A DNA stretch of 64,000 nucleotides from Alphaproteobacteria bacterium (GCA_016125425.1 WGLT01000003.1:1-64000), one strand, 5' to 3'. Counted from the stretch's first letter, positions 54,107 to 63,797 are shown. Notes: generated from the sequence alone by a model not told the origin. Made by a program: numbers and translations.

Positions 54107-54553
54107 ATGGCTACTGCCAAGAAGACCGCTGCGCCGGAAAGCGGTTTTGAGACGATCTCTGCCGTAAGCCCTGACGCCTTGAAAAAAGGCTTCGAAAAAT
54201 TCGCCAAGAGCATGAGCGACTTCGCGGACTTTCAGAAGAGTTCGCTGGACGCAATGCTGACATCGGCCGGGTCTCTCGCCAAAGCTGTCGAGAAGGCGGC
54301 GTCCGAGAATTCCGCCTTCGCCAAGGCCACATATGAGGACGGCGTGGCCGCCGCGCGGGCGGCCGCCGCCTCGAAAAGCGTCCAGGAAGCGTTCGACATC
54401 CAGAGCGACTATATGCGTTCGGCTTTCGAGAAGGGCTTGAACCAGTTCAATAAAATGGCCGATCATTGGATCTCGACCTCGAAGGAGGTCTCAGAACCCC
54501 TGACGGCCCGTTACGGCGAATTCGTGGAAATTGTCCAATCCTACCGTCCCTGA
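54107..54553 (+). CDS. Phasin family protein
   Basis: A 148-residue, all-helical amphipathic protein (FEKFAKSMSDFADFQKSSLD, ALTSAGSLAKAVEKAASENS-like and AAARAAAASKSVQEAFDIQS segments). It is without signal or membrane helix, typical of the phasin family coating polyhydroxyalkanoate granules. The ATG at 54107 lies 6 nt after AAGGAG; an ATG two codons earlier is also in frame. No PHA synthase is in the window, so a storage role is inferred from family. A strong terminator follows directly. Confidence 0.9.
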   Translation: MATAKKTAAPESGFETISAVSPDALKKGFEKFAKSMSDFADFQKSSLDAMLTSAGSLAKAVEKAASENSAFAKATYEDGVAAARAAAASKSVQEAFDIQSDYMRSAFEKGLNQFNKMADHWISTSKEVSEPLTARYGEFVEIVQSYRP

Positions 54554-54577
54554 AGCCGGACCCGTTTGATTTTCGGA

Positions 54578-54608
54578 ACAAAGCCCGGCGCGCTGCGCCG
54601 GGCTTTGT
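54578..54608 (+). terminator. Intrinsic terminator of the phasin gene
   Basis: ACAAAGCCCGGCGC (54578-54591) and its exact complement (54595-54608) form a 14-bp hairpin with a 3-nt loop. It lies 25 bp after the phasin stop. The arm itself ends in CTTTGT and is followed by CGTTTCC. Confidence 0.85.
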
Positions 54609-54717
54609 CGTTTCCGGGGGAGGGGCGTCGGTGAAAAAGCAGACGAGTTACCGTCTTTTCAACCGACGGCGGATACATATTTAATGAGGACGCTCCCCAA
54701 TCAGGGGAGAGTGACGG

Positions 54718-55059
54718 GTGTTGCTCGCAATGGCTGAAAAACAGGACAACCAGCAAGGCCCCGGCATCGGCGTGGGCGTTGTCACCAAGACCTCGCCCAA
54801 GACGAAACGGCCTTCGCTCTATAAGGTCATCCTGCTGAACGACGATTATACGCCGCAGGAATTCGTTGTGTGGCTTCTTCAGGTCGTCTTCAAAAAGCCG
54901 CCTGAGGAGGCGATCCGCATCATGCTGCACGTGCACCAGACGGGCGTCGGCGTGTGCGGCGTTTATACTTATGAAGTCGCGGAGACAAAGGTGGCGCAGG
55001 TGATGGAGTTGTCGCGGCGCAACCAGCATCCGCTGCAGTGCACGATGGAACGGGAGTGA
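54718..55059 (+). CDS. clpS: ATP-dependent Clp protease adaptor ClpS
   Basis: A 113-residue N-end-rule adaptor. The core [21 protein letters not shown] provides the N-degron pocket and the ClpA-binding surface. [21 protein letters not shown] and a C-terminal [10 protein letters not shown] complete the domain. The GTG at 54718 has GGGGAG 8 nt upstream; an ATG at 54730 is in frame but worse placed. It is 3 bp upstream of clpA. Confidence 0.96.
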   Translation: MLLAMAEKQDNQQGPGIGVGVVTKTSPKTKRPSLYKVILLNDDYTPQEFVVWLLQVVFKKPPEEAIRIMLHVHQTGVGVCGVYTYEVAETKVAQVMELSRRNQHPLQCTMERE

Positions 55060-55062
55060 CAG

Positions 55063-57393
55063 GTGGCGTCCTTTAGCAGAAACCTAGACCAGGCCCTCCA
55101 TCGCGCGATCGCGTTGGCGACGGAACGCGAACACGAACTGGCGACTCTGGAGCACCTCTTGCTGGCGCTGACCGAAGATCAGGACGCGGCGGCGGTGATG
55201 CGCGCCTGCAATGTCGACGTCGAACTCCTCCAGCGCAATCTCTATGAATTCATCGAGAATGATCTCGCAAACCTGAAACTCGAAAACGGCGAACAGGCGA
55301 AACCGACCGCCAGTTTCCAGCGCGTCATTCAGCGGGCGGTCATTCACGTCCAATCCTCCGGCCGCGAAGAAGTGACCGGCGCGAATGTGCTGGTCGCGCT
55401 GTTCGCCGAGCGGGAGTCGCACGCCGCCCATTTCCTGCAACAGCAGGACATGACGCGTTTCGACGCGGTGAACTATATCTCGCACGGGCTCGCCAAGCGG
55501 CCGGGCGAGAATGTCTCGCGCGCGCCCCGGGGCGCGTCCGAGGACGGCGAGACGGGAGCGAAGCCCGGCGAAAGCGCGCTCGCGGCGTATTGCGTCAATC
55601 TCAACGACAAAGCGCGCCAAGGTAAGATCGACCCCTTGATCGGCCGGGAGGCGGAGATTGAGCGGTCAATCCAGATTCTGTGCCGGCGACGGAAAAACAA
55701 TCCGCTGCTTGTCGGCGATCCCGGCGTCGGTAAGACAGCGATCGCGGAAGGTCTCGCCCGCAAGATCGTCGACGAAGACGTGCCGGAAGTGTTGGCCGAC
55801 GCCACGATCTTCGCGCTCGATATGGGCGCATTGCTCGCCGGCACGCGTTATCGCGGCGATTTCGAGGAACGGATCAAATCGGTGCTCAAGGAGCTCGAAG
55901 AGCATGACGATGCAATCCTTTTCATCGACGAAATACATACGGTGATCGGCGCGGGCGCGACGTCAGGCGGAGCAATGGATGCGTCGAATCTTCTCAAACC
56001 CGCGTTGCAATCTGGCGTTCTGCGTTGCATGGGCTCGACGACCTACAAGGAATACCGTCAGCACTTCGAAAAGGACCGCGCGCTCGCCCGACGCTTCCAG
56101 AAGATCGATGTGACCGAACCGACGGTCGACGACACGGTTCAGATCCTGACGGGACTGAAACCCTATTTCGAGGAACATCACTCGGTTGAGTACACGCCGG
56201 AAGCGATCAAGGCCGCGGCGGAGCTGTCGTCGAAATACATGACGGACCGCAAATTGCCCGACAAGGCGATCGATGTGATCGACGAAGCAGGCGCGCGACA
56301 AATGCTGTTTCCGGTCGAAACCCGCAAAAAGATCATCGGCGAAGAAGAGATCGAGGAAGTGGTCGCCAAAATGGCGCGCATTCCGCCAAAATCCGTCTCC
56401 AAATCCGACACGGAGCGGCTCAAGAACCTCGCCGAGGATTTGCGGCGCGTCGTTTTCGGCCAGGATGCGGCGATCGATCAACTCGCCGCCGCGATCAAGC
56501 TTTCCCGCGCCGGCCTGCGCGAGCCGAACAAGCCGATCGGCAGCTATCTCTTCGCCGGGCCTACGGGCGTCGGCAAAACGGAAGTGGCCAAGCAGCTCGC
56601 TTTCGCGCTCGGCGTGGAGCTCATTCGCTTCGACATGTCGGAATATATGGAGCGCCACACCGTGTCGCGCCTGATCGGGGCGCCTCCGGGCTATGTCGGT
56701 TTCGACCAGGGCGGCCTTCTGACCGATGCGATCGACCAGCATCCGCATTCGGTTCTGCTCCTGGATGAGATCGAGAAGGCGCATCCGGAAATCTTCAATA
56801 TCCTCCTTCAGGTAATGGATAACGGCCAGCTTACCGACACCAACGGCCGAAAAGTCGATTTCCGCAACGTCATCATCATCATGACGACGAACGCCGGCGC
56901 GCAGGACGCCGCCAAAAACGCAATCGGTTTCGCGGGCGGCAAACGCATCGACGAAACCGACGCCGCGATCAAACGCATGTTCTCTCCCGAGTTTCGCAAC
57001 AGGCTGGACGCGGTCGTTCACTTCGCCGGCCTCTCGGCGGCGATCATCGACCGCATCGTCGAGAAATTCGTGCTTCAGCTTGAAGCGCAGCTCGCCGATC
57101 GCAGCGTAACGTTCGAACTCGATCCGGAGGCGACCAGATGGCTGGCCGAACGCGGATTTGACGACGAAATGGGCGCGCGGCCCTTGTCGCGGATTATTCA
57201 GGAACACGTCAAGAAGCCGATCGCCGATGAGATTCTCTTCGGCGCGCTCAAAAACGGCGGCGTCGTTAAAGTCACCGTCGACGGGGCGGACAAGACAAAA
57301 CTCGCCTTTGAGTTTATTCCCGATCCAGAAAAGCCGTCAGGGGATGAAGCGGGCGGCGGGCAGGGCGTTCCCGCTCTCGTCGGCAAATCATAA
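55063..57393 (+). CDS. clpA: ATP-dependent Clp protease ATPase subunit ClpA
   Basis: A 776-residue class I Clp/Hsp100 unfoldase. The N-domain (about 1-145) is followed by AAA-1 with Walker A GDPGVGKT (about residue 217) and AAA-2 with Walker A GPTGVGKT (about residue 498). It has no long middle domain, distinguishing it from ClpB. It feeds substrates to ClpP, guided by ClpS from the gene directly upstream. GTG start at 55063. Confidence 0.97.
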   Translation: MASFSRNLDQALHRAIALATEREHELATLEHLLLALTEDQDAAAVMRACNVDVELLQRNLYEFIENDLANLKLENGEQAKPTASFQRVIQRAVIHVQSSGREEVTGANVLVALFAERESHAAHFLQQQDMTRFDAVNYISHGLAKRPGENVSRAPRGASEDGETGAKPGESALAAYCVNLNDKARQGKIDPLIGREAEIERSIQILCRRRKNNPLLVGDPGVGKTAIAEGLARKIVDEDVPEVLADATIFALDMGALLAGTRYRGDFEERIKSVLKELEEHDDAILFIDEIHTVIGAGATSGGAMDASNLLKPALQSGVLRCMGSTTYKEYRQHFEKDRALARRFQKIDVTEPTVDDTVQILTGLKPYFEEHHSVEYTPEAIKAAAELSSKYMTDRKLPDKAIDVIDEAGARQMLFPVETRKKIIGEEEIEEVVAKMARIPPKSVSKSDTERLKNLAEDLRRVVFGQDAAIDQLAAAIKLSRAGLREPNKPIGSYLFAGPTGVGKTEVAKQLAFALGVELIRFDMSEYMERHTVSRLIGAPPGYVGFDQGGLLTDAIDQHPHSVLLLDEIEKAHPEIFNILLQVMDNGQLTDTNGRKVDFRNVIIIMTTNAGAQDAAKNAIGFAGGKRIDETDAAIKRMFSPEFRNRLDAVVHFAGLSAAIIDRIVEKFVLQLEAQLADRSVTFELDPEATRWLAERGFDDEMGARPLSRIIQEHVKKPIADEILFGALKNGGVVKVTVDGADKTKLAFEFIPDPEKPSGDEAGGGQGVPALVGKS

Positions 57394-57444
57394 GCGCGTC
57401 CGGACATTTCATTCCGCGACGGGCGCCGGAGGGCGAGAGCGATT

Positions 57445-58134
57445 ATGGCGGATGTTAACGCAGAAGCGCGCGCGCATTATGAGGCGCATGGTTACGCCCA
57501 TTTGAAGGGCGTTGCGTCGCCGGAAGTGGCGAAGAACCTGCTCGGTCTTTTCCATCACCATTTGACGACAAAACCGGACGCTTTGCAGAAAAATCTATCG
57601 AAGCCGGGCGTGAATGTGCTCCCGGCGTTTGAAATTTACGGCTATCGCTTTGCGCCGCTTCTCGGATTTCATTGGGGATTGACGTCGCGCGTGTGCGAAG
57701 CGACCGGAAAAAGGCTCGCGCCCACTTACGCGTTCTTCCGCGTTTACCCGAAAGGCGATCGGTGTACGGTTCATTCCGATCGGCCCGCTTGCGAGCATTC
57801 CATGTCGATGCCGCTCGCCTATGCGGACAATATTATCTGGAACTTCGAGATCGGGAAAAATCACTACGACTTCGATGCTGCGCTCAATCTCGGCAAAGCC
57901 GACGATTTCGGCGGCGAAGAGTTCACATCGCTCAAATTGGCGCCCGGCGACGCCATACTCTATAGCGGTCCGCATCGACGCCACGGGCGGATCTCGCCGA
58001 ATCCGAATGCATGGTCGGCGCATCTTTTTTTGCATTGGGTTGATCTGGACGGGCCCTGGAGCGAATGGGCTTTCGACAGACAGGTTCTGCCTCAGGCCGG
58101 GGCGTTCAGCTTTCCGGCCAAAGCGCCGGCCTGA
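57445..58134 (+). CDS. 2OG-Fe(II) oxygenase-like protein
   Basis: A 229-residue protein with a cupin-type layout. The prolyl-4-hydroxylase-like segment FFRVYPKGDRCTVHSDRPAC carries the iron motif HxD (H110, D112). Near the C-terminus LAPGDAILYSGPHRRHGR supplies the distal His (H177 or H180) and the 2-oxoglutarate-binding Arg. The substrate is unknown; related proteins hydroxylate peptides or small molecules. It begins 52 bp after clpA and may belong to that transcript. Confidence 0.75.
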   Translation: MADVNAEARAHYEAHGYAHLKGVASPEVAKNLLGLFHHHLTTKPDALQKNLSKPGVNVLPAFEIYGYRFAPLLGFHWGLTSRVCEATGKRLAPTYAFFRVYPKGDRCTVHSDRPACEHSMSMPLAYADNIIWNFEIGKNHYDFDAALNLGKADDFGGEEFTSLKLAPGDAILYSGPHRRHGRISPNPNAWSAHLFLHWVDLDGPWSEWAFDRQVLPQAGAFSFPAKAPA

Positions 58135-58146
58135 CGGCCGGATGCC

Positions 58147-58581
58147 TCAAAGCGCTGCGGCGATTTTTGCGGCGATTTCCGTCAACACCGCCGTATCGGC
58201 GGGAGCGCCGCCGGCGTGCGGCCGGACAGGCGCGCCTGCATAGACCGGAATGATGTGGAAGTGAATATGGAAGATTGTCTGGCCGGATTCCGATCCGTTG
58301 AACTGAACGATCCGCACGCCATCCGGCTCCAGAGCCTTGTCGATCGCTTTCGCCACTTTTTGAACGCCGAGCGTCAGCCCCGATAATTCGTCCGGGTCGA
58401 TATCGAAAATCATGGTCGCTTTGGCGCGCTTGGGAATGACAAGCGAATGGCCCTTCGACTGCGGAAAGATGTCCATGAAGGCGAGGATGTCGTCGTCTTC
58501 GCAGATCTTCACGCATGGCATGTCGCCGCGCAGGATTTTGGCGAAGATGTTGTCCGGATCGTATTTGATGCGTTTGGTCAT
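58147..58581 (-). CDS. HIT family nucleotide-binding protein
   Basis: A 144-residue histidine-triad hydrolase. It begins DNIFAKILRGDMPCVKICED, contains DIFPQSKGHSLVIPKRAKAT and ends the core with the triad HIHFHIIP. HIT proteins of this branch hydrolyse AMP-linked phosphoramidates or dinucleoside polyphosphates. It is the last of a minus-strand run dinB-ridA-FemAB-DUF2007-HIT with short gaps. Confidence 0.93.
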   Translation of the reverse strand: MTKRIKYDPDNIFAKILRGDMPCVKICEDDDILAFMDIFPQSKGHSLVIPKRAKATMIFDIDPDELSGLTLGVQKVAKAIDKALEPDGVRIVQFNGSESGQTIFHIHFHIIPVYAGAPVRPHAGGAPADTAVLTEIAAKIAAAL

Positions 58582-58589
58582 ATCGTCTT

Positions 58590-58814
58590 CTAATCGCTTC
58601 TTGACGGTGACGAATTAATTTCCGCGAGCAGGCGTCTTGCCGCGACAACATCTCCGGCTGGCGCGACTACGCGATAACCGTTGAAACGCAGACCCCCGGG
58701 CAGAACGGAATGCATATGCGCATCGGCGAGTTCGGCGTCGATGCCGTTCGCCTGAAGAAAGCCGACGACGACTTTGGCTTCGGCGAGGCTCTGAAATTTC
58801 TCGACTTCTTCCAA
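58590..58814 (-). CDS. DUF2007 family putative signal-transducing protein
   Basis: A 74-residue small domain (VEKFQSLAEAKVVVGFLQAN, then AHMHSVLPGGLRFNGYRVVA and a C-terminal AARRLLAEI) matching DUF2007-type proteins, which resemble PII-like small folds. The function of the family is unknown. The start is a TTG at 58814, since no ATG is in frame at the proper distance. It is separated by 7 to 8 bp from both flanking genes. Confidence 0.8.
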   Translation of the reverse strand: MEEVEKFQSLAEAKVVVGFLQANGIDAELADAHMHSVLPGGLRFNGYRVVAPAGDVVAARRLLAEINSSPSRSD

Positions 58815-58821
58815 TGGCGCG

Positions 58822-59976
58822 TCACCCCTTCCTGAAGGGTTTATAGTCGCTCAGCAGCCGGATTTCCTCGGCGTTATTCGCCCGCTCGGCTGCGAGGTAA
58901 CGCGCGACGGCGGACCTCAGCCCGGGGTCTGCGATCCAGTGCGCCGACCGCGTTTCAACCGGCTCATAGCCTCTCGCAATCTTGTGTTCTCCCTGCGCGC
59001 CCGCCTCGACCCGCGCGAGGCCGTATTCGATCGCATAATCAATGGCTTGATAATAGCATAGTTCGAAATGCAGGAAAGGATGATCCTCCGTGCAACCCCA
59101 ATAGCGTCCGTAGAGCGCATCGCCGCCAATGAGATTGAGGGCGCCGGCGACCGCCCGTCCGCCATTATACGCAAGAACAAGCAGAATCCTGTCCGCCATG
59201 CGCTCGCCGATGAGACTGAAGAAAGTCCTCGTCAGGTAGGGTCGTCCCCATTTGCGGCTTCCGGTATCCTGATAAAACGCCCAAAACGCATCCCAATGGG
59301 TCTCGGTTATCTCCGTCCCGGCGACGCGCCGGATTAGCAGTCCGCTGTCTGCAACCGCCTGGCGCTCGCGTCTGATCGCCTTGCGCTTTCGGGAAGAGAG
59401 CGCGGCGAGGAAGCCTTCAAAAGTCTCGTAGCCGCGATTGAACCAATGATATTGCACGCCGCGTCGCGGCAGAAAGCCGAGATCCTGCAACAGAGAGTCA
59501 TCGTCCTCGGTCGCAAAATTCACATGCGCGGACGACAGTTCGAGCTGTTTGCAGGCTTCGATCAAACCCGCGCCGAGCGCGCGTTTGCCGGTCCTGTCCC
59601 CGGCGAGAAGACGCGGCCCGGGAACCGGCGTGAAGGGCGCTGCGCAAAGAAGTTTCGGGTAGTAGCGCCCGCCCGCTCGTTCAAAAGCGTCCGCCCAATG
59701 ATGATCGAACACATATTCGCCCTGGCTATGCCCTTTGACATAAAGCGGCGCCGCCCCGAGCGCGCGTCCGGTTTGCTCGATCACGAGGTGTATCGGCGCC
59801 CAGCCGGTTCCCGGCCCGACAGAGCCGGAGTCTTCGAGCGAAGACAGAAAGTCGAACGAGATAAACGGATTGCGGGCGTTTTCGCAGGCCGCGGCGCATT
59901 CGTCCCACGCCGTGCGGCCGATTTCGCGGATCGACGAAACCGTCCGGGCGGAGAGCATGTCGCTCCCATCCGCCAT
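58822..59976 (-). CDS. FemAB-like GNAT family protein (DUF482 type)
   Basis: A 384-residue protein of the peptidogalycan-biosynthesis/FemAB-like group. Characteristic stretches: ARNPFISFDFLSSLEDSGSV near the N-terminus, GYETFEGFLAALSSRKRKAI in the middle, RYWGCTEDHPFLHFELCYYQ, and EAGAQGEHKIARGYEPVETR. The biochemical role is not known. The ATG at 59976 shares a base with the ridA-like stop; an ATG at 59958 is possible. Confidence 0.87.
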   Translation of the reverse strand: MADGSDMLSARTVSSIREIGRTAWDECAAACENARNPFISFDFLSSLEDSGSVGPGTGWAPIHLVIEQTGRALGAAPLYVKGHSQGEYVFDHHWADAFERAGGRYYPKLLCAAPFTPVPGPRLLAGDRTGKRALGAGLIEACKQLELSSAHVNFATEDDDSLLQDLGFLPRRGVQYHWFNRGYETFEGFLAALSSRKRKAIRRERQAVADSGLLIRRVAGTEITETHWDAFWAFYQDTGSRKWGRPYLTRTFFSLIGERMADRILLVLAYNGGRAVAGALNLIGGDALYGRYWGCTEDHPFLHFELCYYQAIDYAIEYGLARVEAGAQGEHKIARGYEPVETRSAHWIADPGLRSAVARYLAAERANNAEEIRLLSDYKPFRKG

Positions 59977-60437
59977 CAGGCGATCTCGAAAACGCCGTCG
60001 ACTTCAACGGCTGCGCCCAATGGCAGGCTCGGCGCGCCGACGGCGGCGCGCGCATGGCGTCCGATCTCTCCGAATACCGCCACCATCAGATCCGATGCGC
60101 CGTTCACGACTTTCGGGTGGTCGATAAAATCCGGCGTGCAATTGACGAAGCCGCCAAGCTTGACCACGCGCTTCACGCGATCGAGATCATGATCAGTTGC
60201 GGCCGAGAGTTGCGCGAGCAGATTGACGCCGCATGCGAACGCCGCTTCGACGCCTTCGTCTATGGTCATTCCGCCGCCGAGCGTGCCCCGGATAAGCCCG
60301 TTCGGCCCTATTGAAACTTGCCCTGAAATGAAAACGAGATGACCGGTGATGATATAAGGCGCATAATTCGCGACGGGCGCGGCCGGCGCCGGCAAGGCGA
60401 TGCCGAGATCTGCAAGCTTTCGCTCAATCCGTCCCAT
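59976..60437 (-). CDS. RidA family protein
   Basis: A 153-residue YjgF/RidA-fold protein. GHLVFISGQVSIGPNGLIRG, the core Arg in HARAAVGAPSLPLGAAVEVD, and the length (longer than RidA proper) suggest the YjgH/RidA-like subgroup. RidA hydrolyses reactive enamines and imines; activity here is inferred. GGGA-type ribosome-binding sequence precedes ATG 60437. It is coupled to the downstream FemAB-like gene by a TGATG overlap. Confidence 0.9.
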   Translation of the reverse strand: MGRIERKLADLGIALPAPAAPVANYAPYIITGHLVFISGQVSIGPNGLIRGTLGGGMTIDEGVEAAFACGVNLLAQLSAATDHDLDRVKRVVKLGGFVNCTPDFIDHPKVVNGASDLMVAVFGEIGRHARAAVGAPSLPLGAAVEVDGVFEIA

Positions 60438-60484
60438 CGGGAGTCCTTTCCTCTTGATACAGCGGGCGCACAGGCGATGGTCTA

Positions 60485-61771
60485 TCAATCGTTGCGGCTG
60501 CGCAATGCGCGGCCGGCCGCAATCGCTGACATTCCGAACTTTTCCCTGATCGCGTCGATGGCGCGCTCCTGAGCGGCCGCTTTTCTGTCAGGGCGCTCGA
60601 ACAGGTCCGGTTGAGGCGCGTCGATGTCCGCAGGGGATAAGTCCGAATAGCCGACCCCGATCAGGCGGAAGGCTGCGCCGTCCGCGGCGGCGGCGAGAAG
60701 CGGCCGCGTCGCCCCGAAAGCCGTGCGCGCGAGATTGCTCGGCGCGTCCAGCCTGGCGCGGCGCGTCAGGGTTTTGAAGCCGGCCGTCTTGAGTTTCAGC
60801 GTCACAACGCGTCCGGCGAGGTTTTTGGATTTCATGCGCGCCGACAGCGTTTCGCAAAGCTCCCACAGGCGGTCTTCAAGCCATTTCGGGTCGCGCATGT
60901 CCCGCGCGAATGTCGTCTCGCTGGAGACGCTTTTTGTCTGCCGGAGCGGTTGGACGGGCCGCGGGTCTTCGCCGCGGCAAAGCCGGGCGAGGCGAAGGCC
61001 GATCTCGCCATAGCGCCGCGCCAGGGTCTGCTCATCGAGGCTTTGAAGCTGGCCGATGGTCGAGAGACCGTCTCTTTCAAGACGCGCCGTCGTCGCTTCG
61101 CCGACGCCCCAAATCAGGCGGATCGGCTGGCGGGCGAGGAAGCGGACCGCTTCGCCTTTGCCGATGACGCTGAAGCCGCGGGGTTTGTCGAGATCAGAGG
61201 CGATCTTGGCGAGAAACTTGTTGCAGCTGAGACCGATGGATACGGACACGCCGATATCCCTTTCGATTTCCTGCTGCAGGCGCGCCAGCGTCTGCGCGGG
61301 CGCGAGGCCGTGAATGCGCGCCGTTCCCGACAGGTCCAGAAAGGCTTCATCGATTGAAAGCGGCTCGACGAGCGGGGTCAGCGCCTCCATGCGATTGCGG
61401 ACCTCTCGGCCGACCGCGGCGTATTTCTCCATGTTCGGACGAATGACGACCGCGTCCGGGCAAGCCTGAAGCGCCTTGAACATGGGCATGGCGGAGCGCA
61501 CGCCATAGGTTCGGGCGATATAGCAGCAGGTGGATACGACGCCGCGCGGCCCGCCGCCGACAATGACCGGCCGGTCGGCAAGGCTCGGGTCGTCCCTCTT
61601 TTCGATCGCAGCGTAGAATGCGTCGCAATCAAGATGGGCGATCGAAAGGTCGAACAGCTCGGCATGGGAGATGATTCGACTCGATTCGCAGGCCTGGCAG
61701 CGGCCATCGCGTCCGATTCGCGCCGCCAGGCAGTTTCGGCAAAACCCGGGAACTGGAGCAGGAGGAGGCAC
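60485..61771 (-). CDS. dinB: DNA polymerase IV (DinB)
   Basis: A 428-residue Y-family translesion polymerase. Catalytic acidic motifs are AHLDCDAFYAAIE and SIDEAFLDLSG. An N-terminal Cys cluster (FCRNCLAARIGRDGRCQAC) forms the small zinc ribbon seen in alphaproteobacterial DinB. The finger/palm GVRSAMPMFKALQACPDAVV and a little-finger domain complete it. The start is a GTG at 61771. Divergent from divK, as in Caulobacter and rhizobial relatives. Confidence 0.95.
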   Translation of the reverse strand: MPPPAPVPGFCRNCLAARIGRDGRCQACESSRIISHAELFDLSIAHLDCDAFYAAIEKRDDPSLADRPVIVGGGPRGVVSTCCYIARTYGVRSAMPMFKALQACPDAVVIRPNMEKYAAVGREVRNRMEALTPLVEPLSIDEAFLDLSGTARIHGLAPAQTLARLQQEIERDIGVSVSIGLSCNKFLAKIASDLDKPRGFSVIGKGEAVRFLARQPIRLIWGVGEATTARLERDGLSTIGQLQSLDEQTLARRYGEIGLRLARLCRGEDPRPVQPLRQTKSVSSETTFARDMRDPKWLEDRLWELCETLSARMKSKNLAGRVVTLKLKTAGFKTLTRRARLDAPSNLARTAFGATRPLLAAAADGAAFRLIGVGYSDLSPADIDAPQPDLFERPDRKAAAQERAIDAIREKFGMSAIAAGRALRSRND

Positions 61772-61909
61772 TTAGAACCCTGATCTATGGTCTTTTTTCC
61801 GCCGGGGACAGGCCCGGGAGCCGACAGGATAAACATTCAATTAATACCTTTCAGGCGATAGTTGCGGAAGCGTTCACTCCGGCCTCGTGAACGCCCGTCG
61901 AAGGTTTAT

Positions 61910-62308
61910 ATGGTTGTGATGGAGAAGCTGGACCTGGCGGCGCTTCCGAAGACCGTCCTGATCGTTGAGGACAACGAGCTGAACATGAAGCTGTTTCATG
62001 ATCTGCTCGAAGCGCACGGCTATGACACTTTGCAGGCCCGCACCGGCCCGGAGGCGCTCGAACTCGCCGAGGCGCATCATCCGGACCTCATACTCATGGA
62101 CATTCAATTGCCGGAAATCTCGGGCCTTCAGGTCACGCAGCAAATTAAGAAAAACGAAACACTTTCTAATATTCCGGTAATTGCGGTCACCGCATTTGCG
62201 ATGAAAGGCGATGAAGAAAGGATTCGGGCAGGCGGATGCGAAGATTATATCGCCAAGCCGATCTCCGTCGCGGAATTTCTTGAGAAAGTGAAAAGGTATT
62301 TGGACTAG
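61910..62308 (+). CDS. divK: Single-domain response regulator DivK
   Basis: A 132-residue receiver-only protein. The phospho-acceptor is D64 in [17 protein letters not shown]; the acidic pair is in LIVEDNELN, and the conserved Thr and Lys lie in AVTAFA and YIAKPIS. DivK controls DivL-CckA-CtrA signalling in alphaproteobacteria. The ATG at 61910 follows GAAGG; an ATG three codons later is possible. It lies 41 bp before pleD, the classic divK-pleD order. Confidence 0.96.
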   Translation: MVVMEKLDLAALPKTVLIVEDNELNMKLFHDLLEAHGYDTLQARTGPEALELAEAHHPDLILMDIQLPEISGLQVTQQIKKNETLSNIPVIAVTAFAMKGDEERIRAGGCEDYIAKPISVAEFLEKVKRYLD

Positions 62309-62349
62309 GTTCAATTCGTCGAAACTTGAACCCAGTTTACGGGGGCCCC

Positions 62350-63732
62350 ATGACGGCGCGCGTCTTGGTCGTCGATGACCTCGAACCGAATGTCAAACTG
62401 CTCGAAGCCAAGCTCAGGGCGGAATATTTTGACGTTATCAGCGCACTTTCCGGCCGGGAAGCGATCGAGAAAGCGAAGACCGAACAACCTGACATCATCC
62501 TGCTCGATGTGATGATGCCGGGGCTCGATGGCTTTGAAACCTGCCGTATTATCAAGAGCACGCCGGAGACGGCGCACATTCCCGTTGTGATGGTCACGGC
62601 GCTGGAACAGCAGGCCGACCGCGTGGCGGGCCTGGAAGCCGGCGCCGATGATTTTCTGACGAAGCCCGTCGAGGACATTGCGTTGTTCGCGCGGGTTCGC
62701 AGTCTGACGCGTCTGAAAATGATGACGGACGAGCTGCGGCTGCGCTACGCGACCGGGAAAGGCTTGGGCGTCGTTGAAAATATCGATATCGCCAGCATTC
62801 TCGAAAAAGGCGACAAACCGCGCCTTCTTATCATCGACGACCAGCTTGAGCAGGCGGAACGCCTGAAAGGCACGCTCGGCGATGATTTCCTGGTTTCGCT
62901 GGAAGGCGATCCCGAAGTCGCGCTGAGCCGCGTACGGACCGCCGATTTTGATCTCGTCATAGTGAACATGGCTCTTGAAGCCATGGATCCCTTGCGCCTG
63001 TGCTCGTCGATCCGTTCGTTTGAAGAAACGCGGCTCACGCCGGTTCTCGTGATCGTGCGTCAGGGAGATACGCGAAAGCTCGTTCGGGCTCTCGATATCG
63101 GCGTGAACGATTATCTGACGCGTCCGGTTGAGAAAAACGAATTGATGGCGCGCGTGAACACGCAGATCAAACGCAAGCGTTTCGTCGAGCATTTGCGCTC
63201 TTCTTTCCAGGCGAGTCTGGAAATGGCGGTCACGGATCAGCTTACCGGCCTTTATAATCGTCGTTATCTCGCCAGCCATCTGGCCGCAATGTTCGATCGC
63301 GCCTTGTGGACGGGTCGGCCTCTGTCGGTGATGATCCTCGATATCGACCACTTCAAGGCGATCAACGACACTTACGGTCATGACGTCGGCGACCGAGTGA
63401 TCCAGAACATCGCCGAACGCATTCGCTCATCCATTCGCGGGATCGATTTGGCGTGCCGGTATGGCGGCGAGGAGTTCCTGATCGCCATGCCGGACACCGA
63501 AAAAGACTTCGCCCGCATTGTCGCCGAACGGCTTCGTCAGGAAATCGCGACGCATAAAGTCACAGTGAATGGCGGACGCGACCAGCTTCAGGTGACCGTG
63601 TCGATCGGTATCGCGTCGACCGCGGACGGCGAAAACGAAGATACGTCGCAGAAACTTATCAAGCGCGCCGATCAGGCGCTCTATGGGGCGAAGTCAGGCG
63701 GGCGCAATCGCGTGATCCTCGACGCCGCCTGA
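62350..63732 (+). CDS. pleD: Diguanylate cyclase response regulator PleD
   Basis: A 460-residue protein: receiver 1 (phospho-acceptor D53 in DIILLDVMMPG), receiver 2 that lacks the acceptor Asp (LVIVNMALEAMD), and a GGDEF domain with active site GGEEF (about residues 372-376). The inhibitory I-site RGID (363-366) is present, so product inhibition is expected. PleD makes cyclic di-GMP at the stalked or old pole. The ATG at 62350 is chosen over a TTG at 62326. Confidence 0.97.
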   Translation: MTARVLVVDDLEPNVKLLEAKLRAEYFDVISALSGREAIEKAKTEQPDIILLDVMMPGLDGFETCRIIKSTPETAHIPVVMVTALEQQADRVAGLEAGADDFLTKPVEDIALFARVRSLTRLKMMTDELRLRYATGKGLGVVENIDIASILEKGDKPRLLIIDDQLEQAERLKGTLGDDFLVSLEGDPEVALSRVRTADFDLVIVNMALEAMDPLRLCSSIRSFEETRLTPVLVIVRQGDTRKLVRALDIGVNDYLTRPVEKNELMARVNTQIKRKRFVEHLRSSFQASLEMAVTDQLTGLYNRRYLASHLAAMFDRALWTGRPLSVMILDIDHFKAINDTYGHDVGDRVIQNIAERIRSSIRGIDLACRYGGEEFLIAMPDTEKDFARIVAERLRQEIATHKVTVNGGRDQLQVTVSIGIASTADGENEDTSQKLIKRADQALYGAKSGGRNRVILDAA

Positions 63733-63797
63733 GACGCCTTTCATGTTGGCCGCCGGTCATGCGCGCGCATCCGGAACGGGCGGCCGCGGAAAACAAA

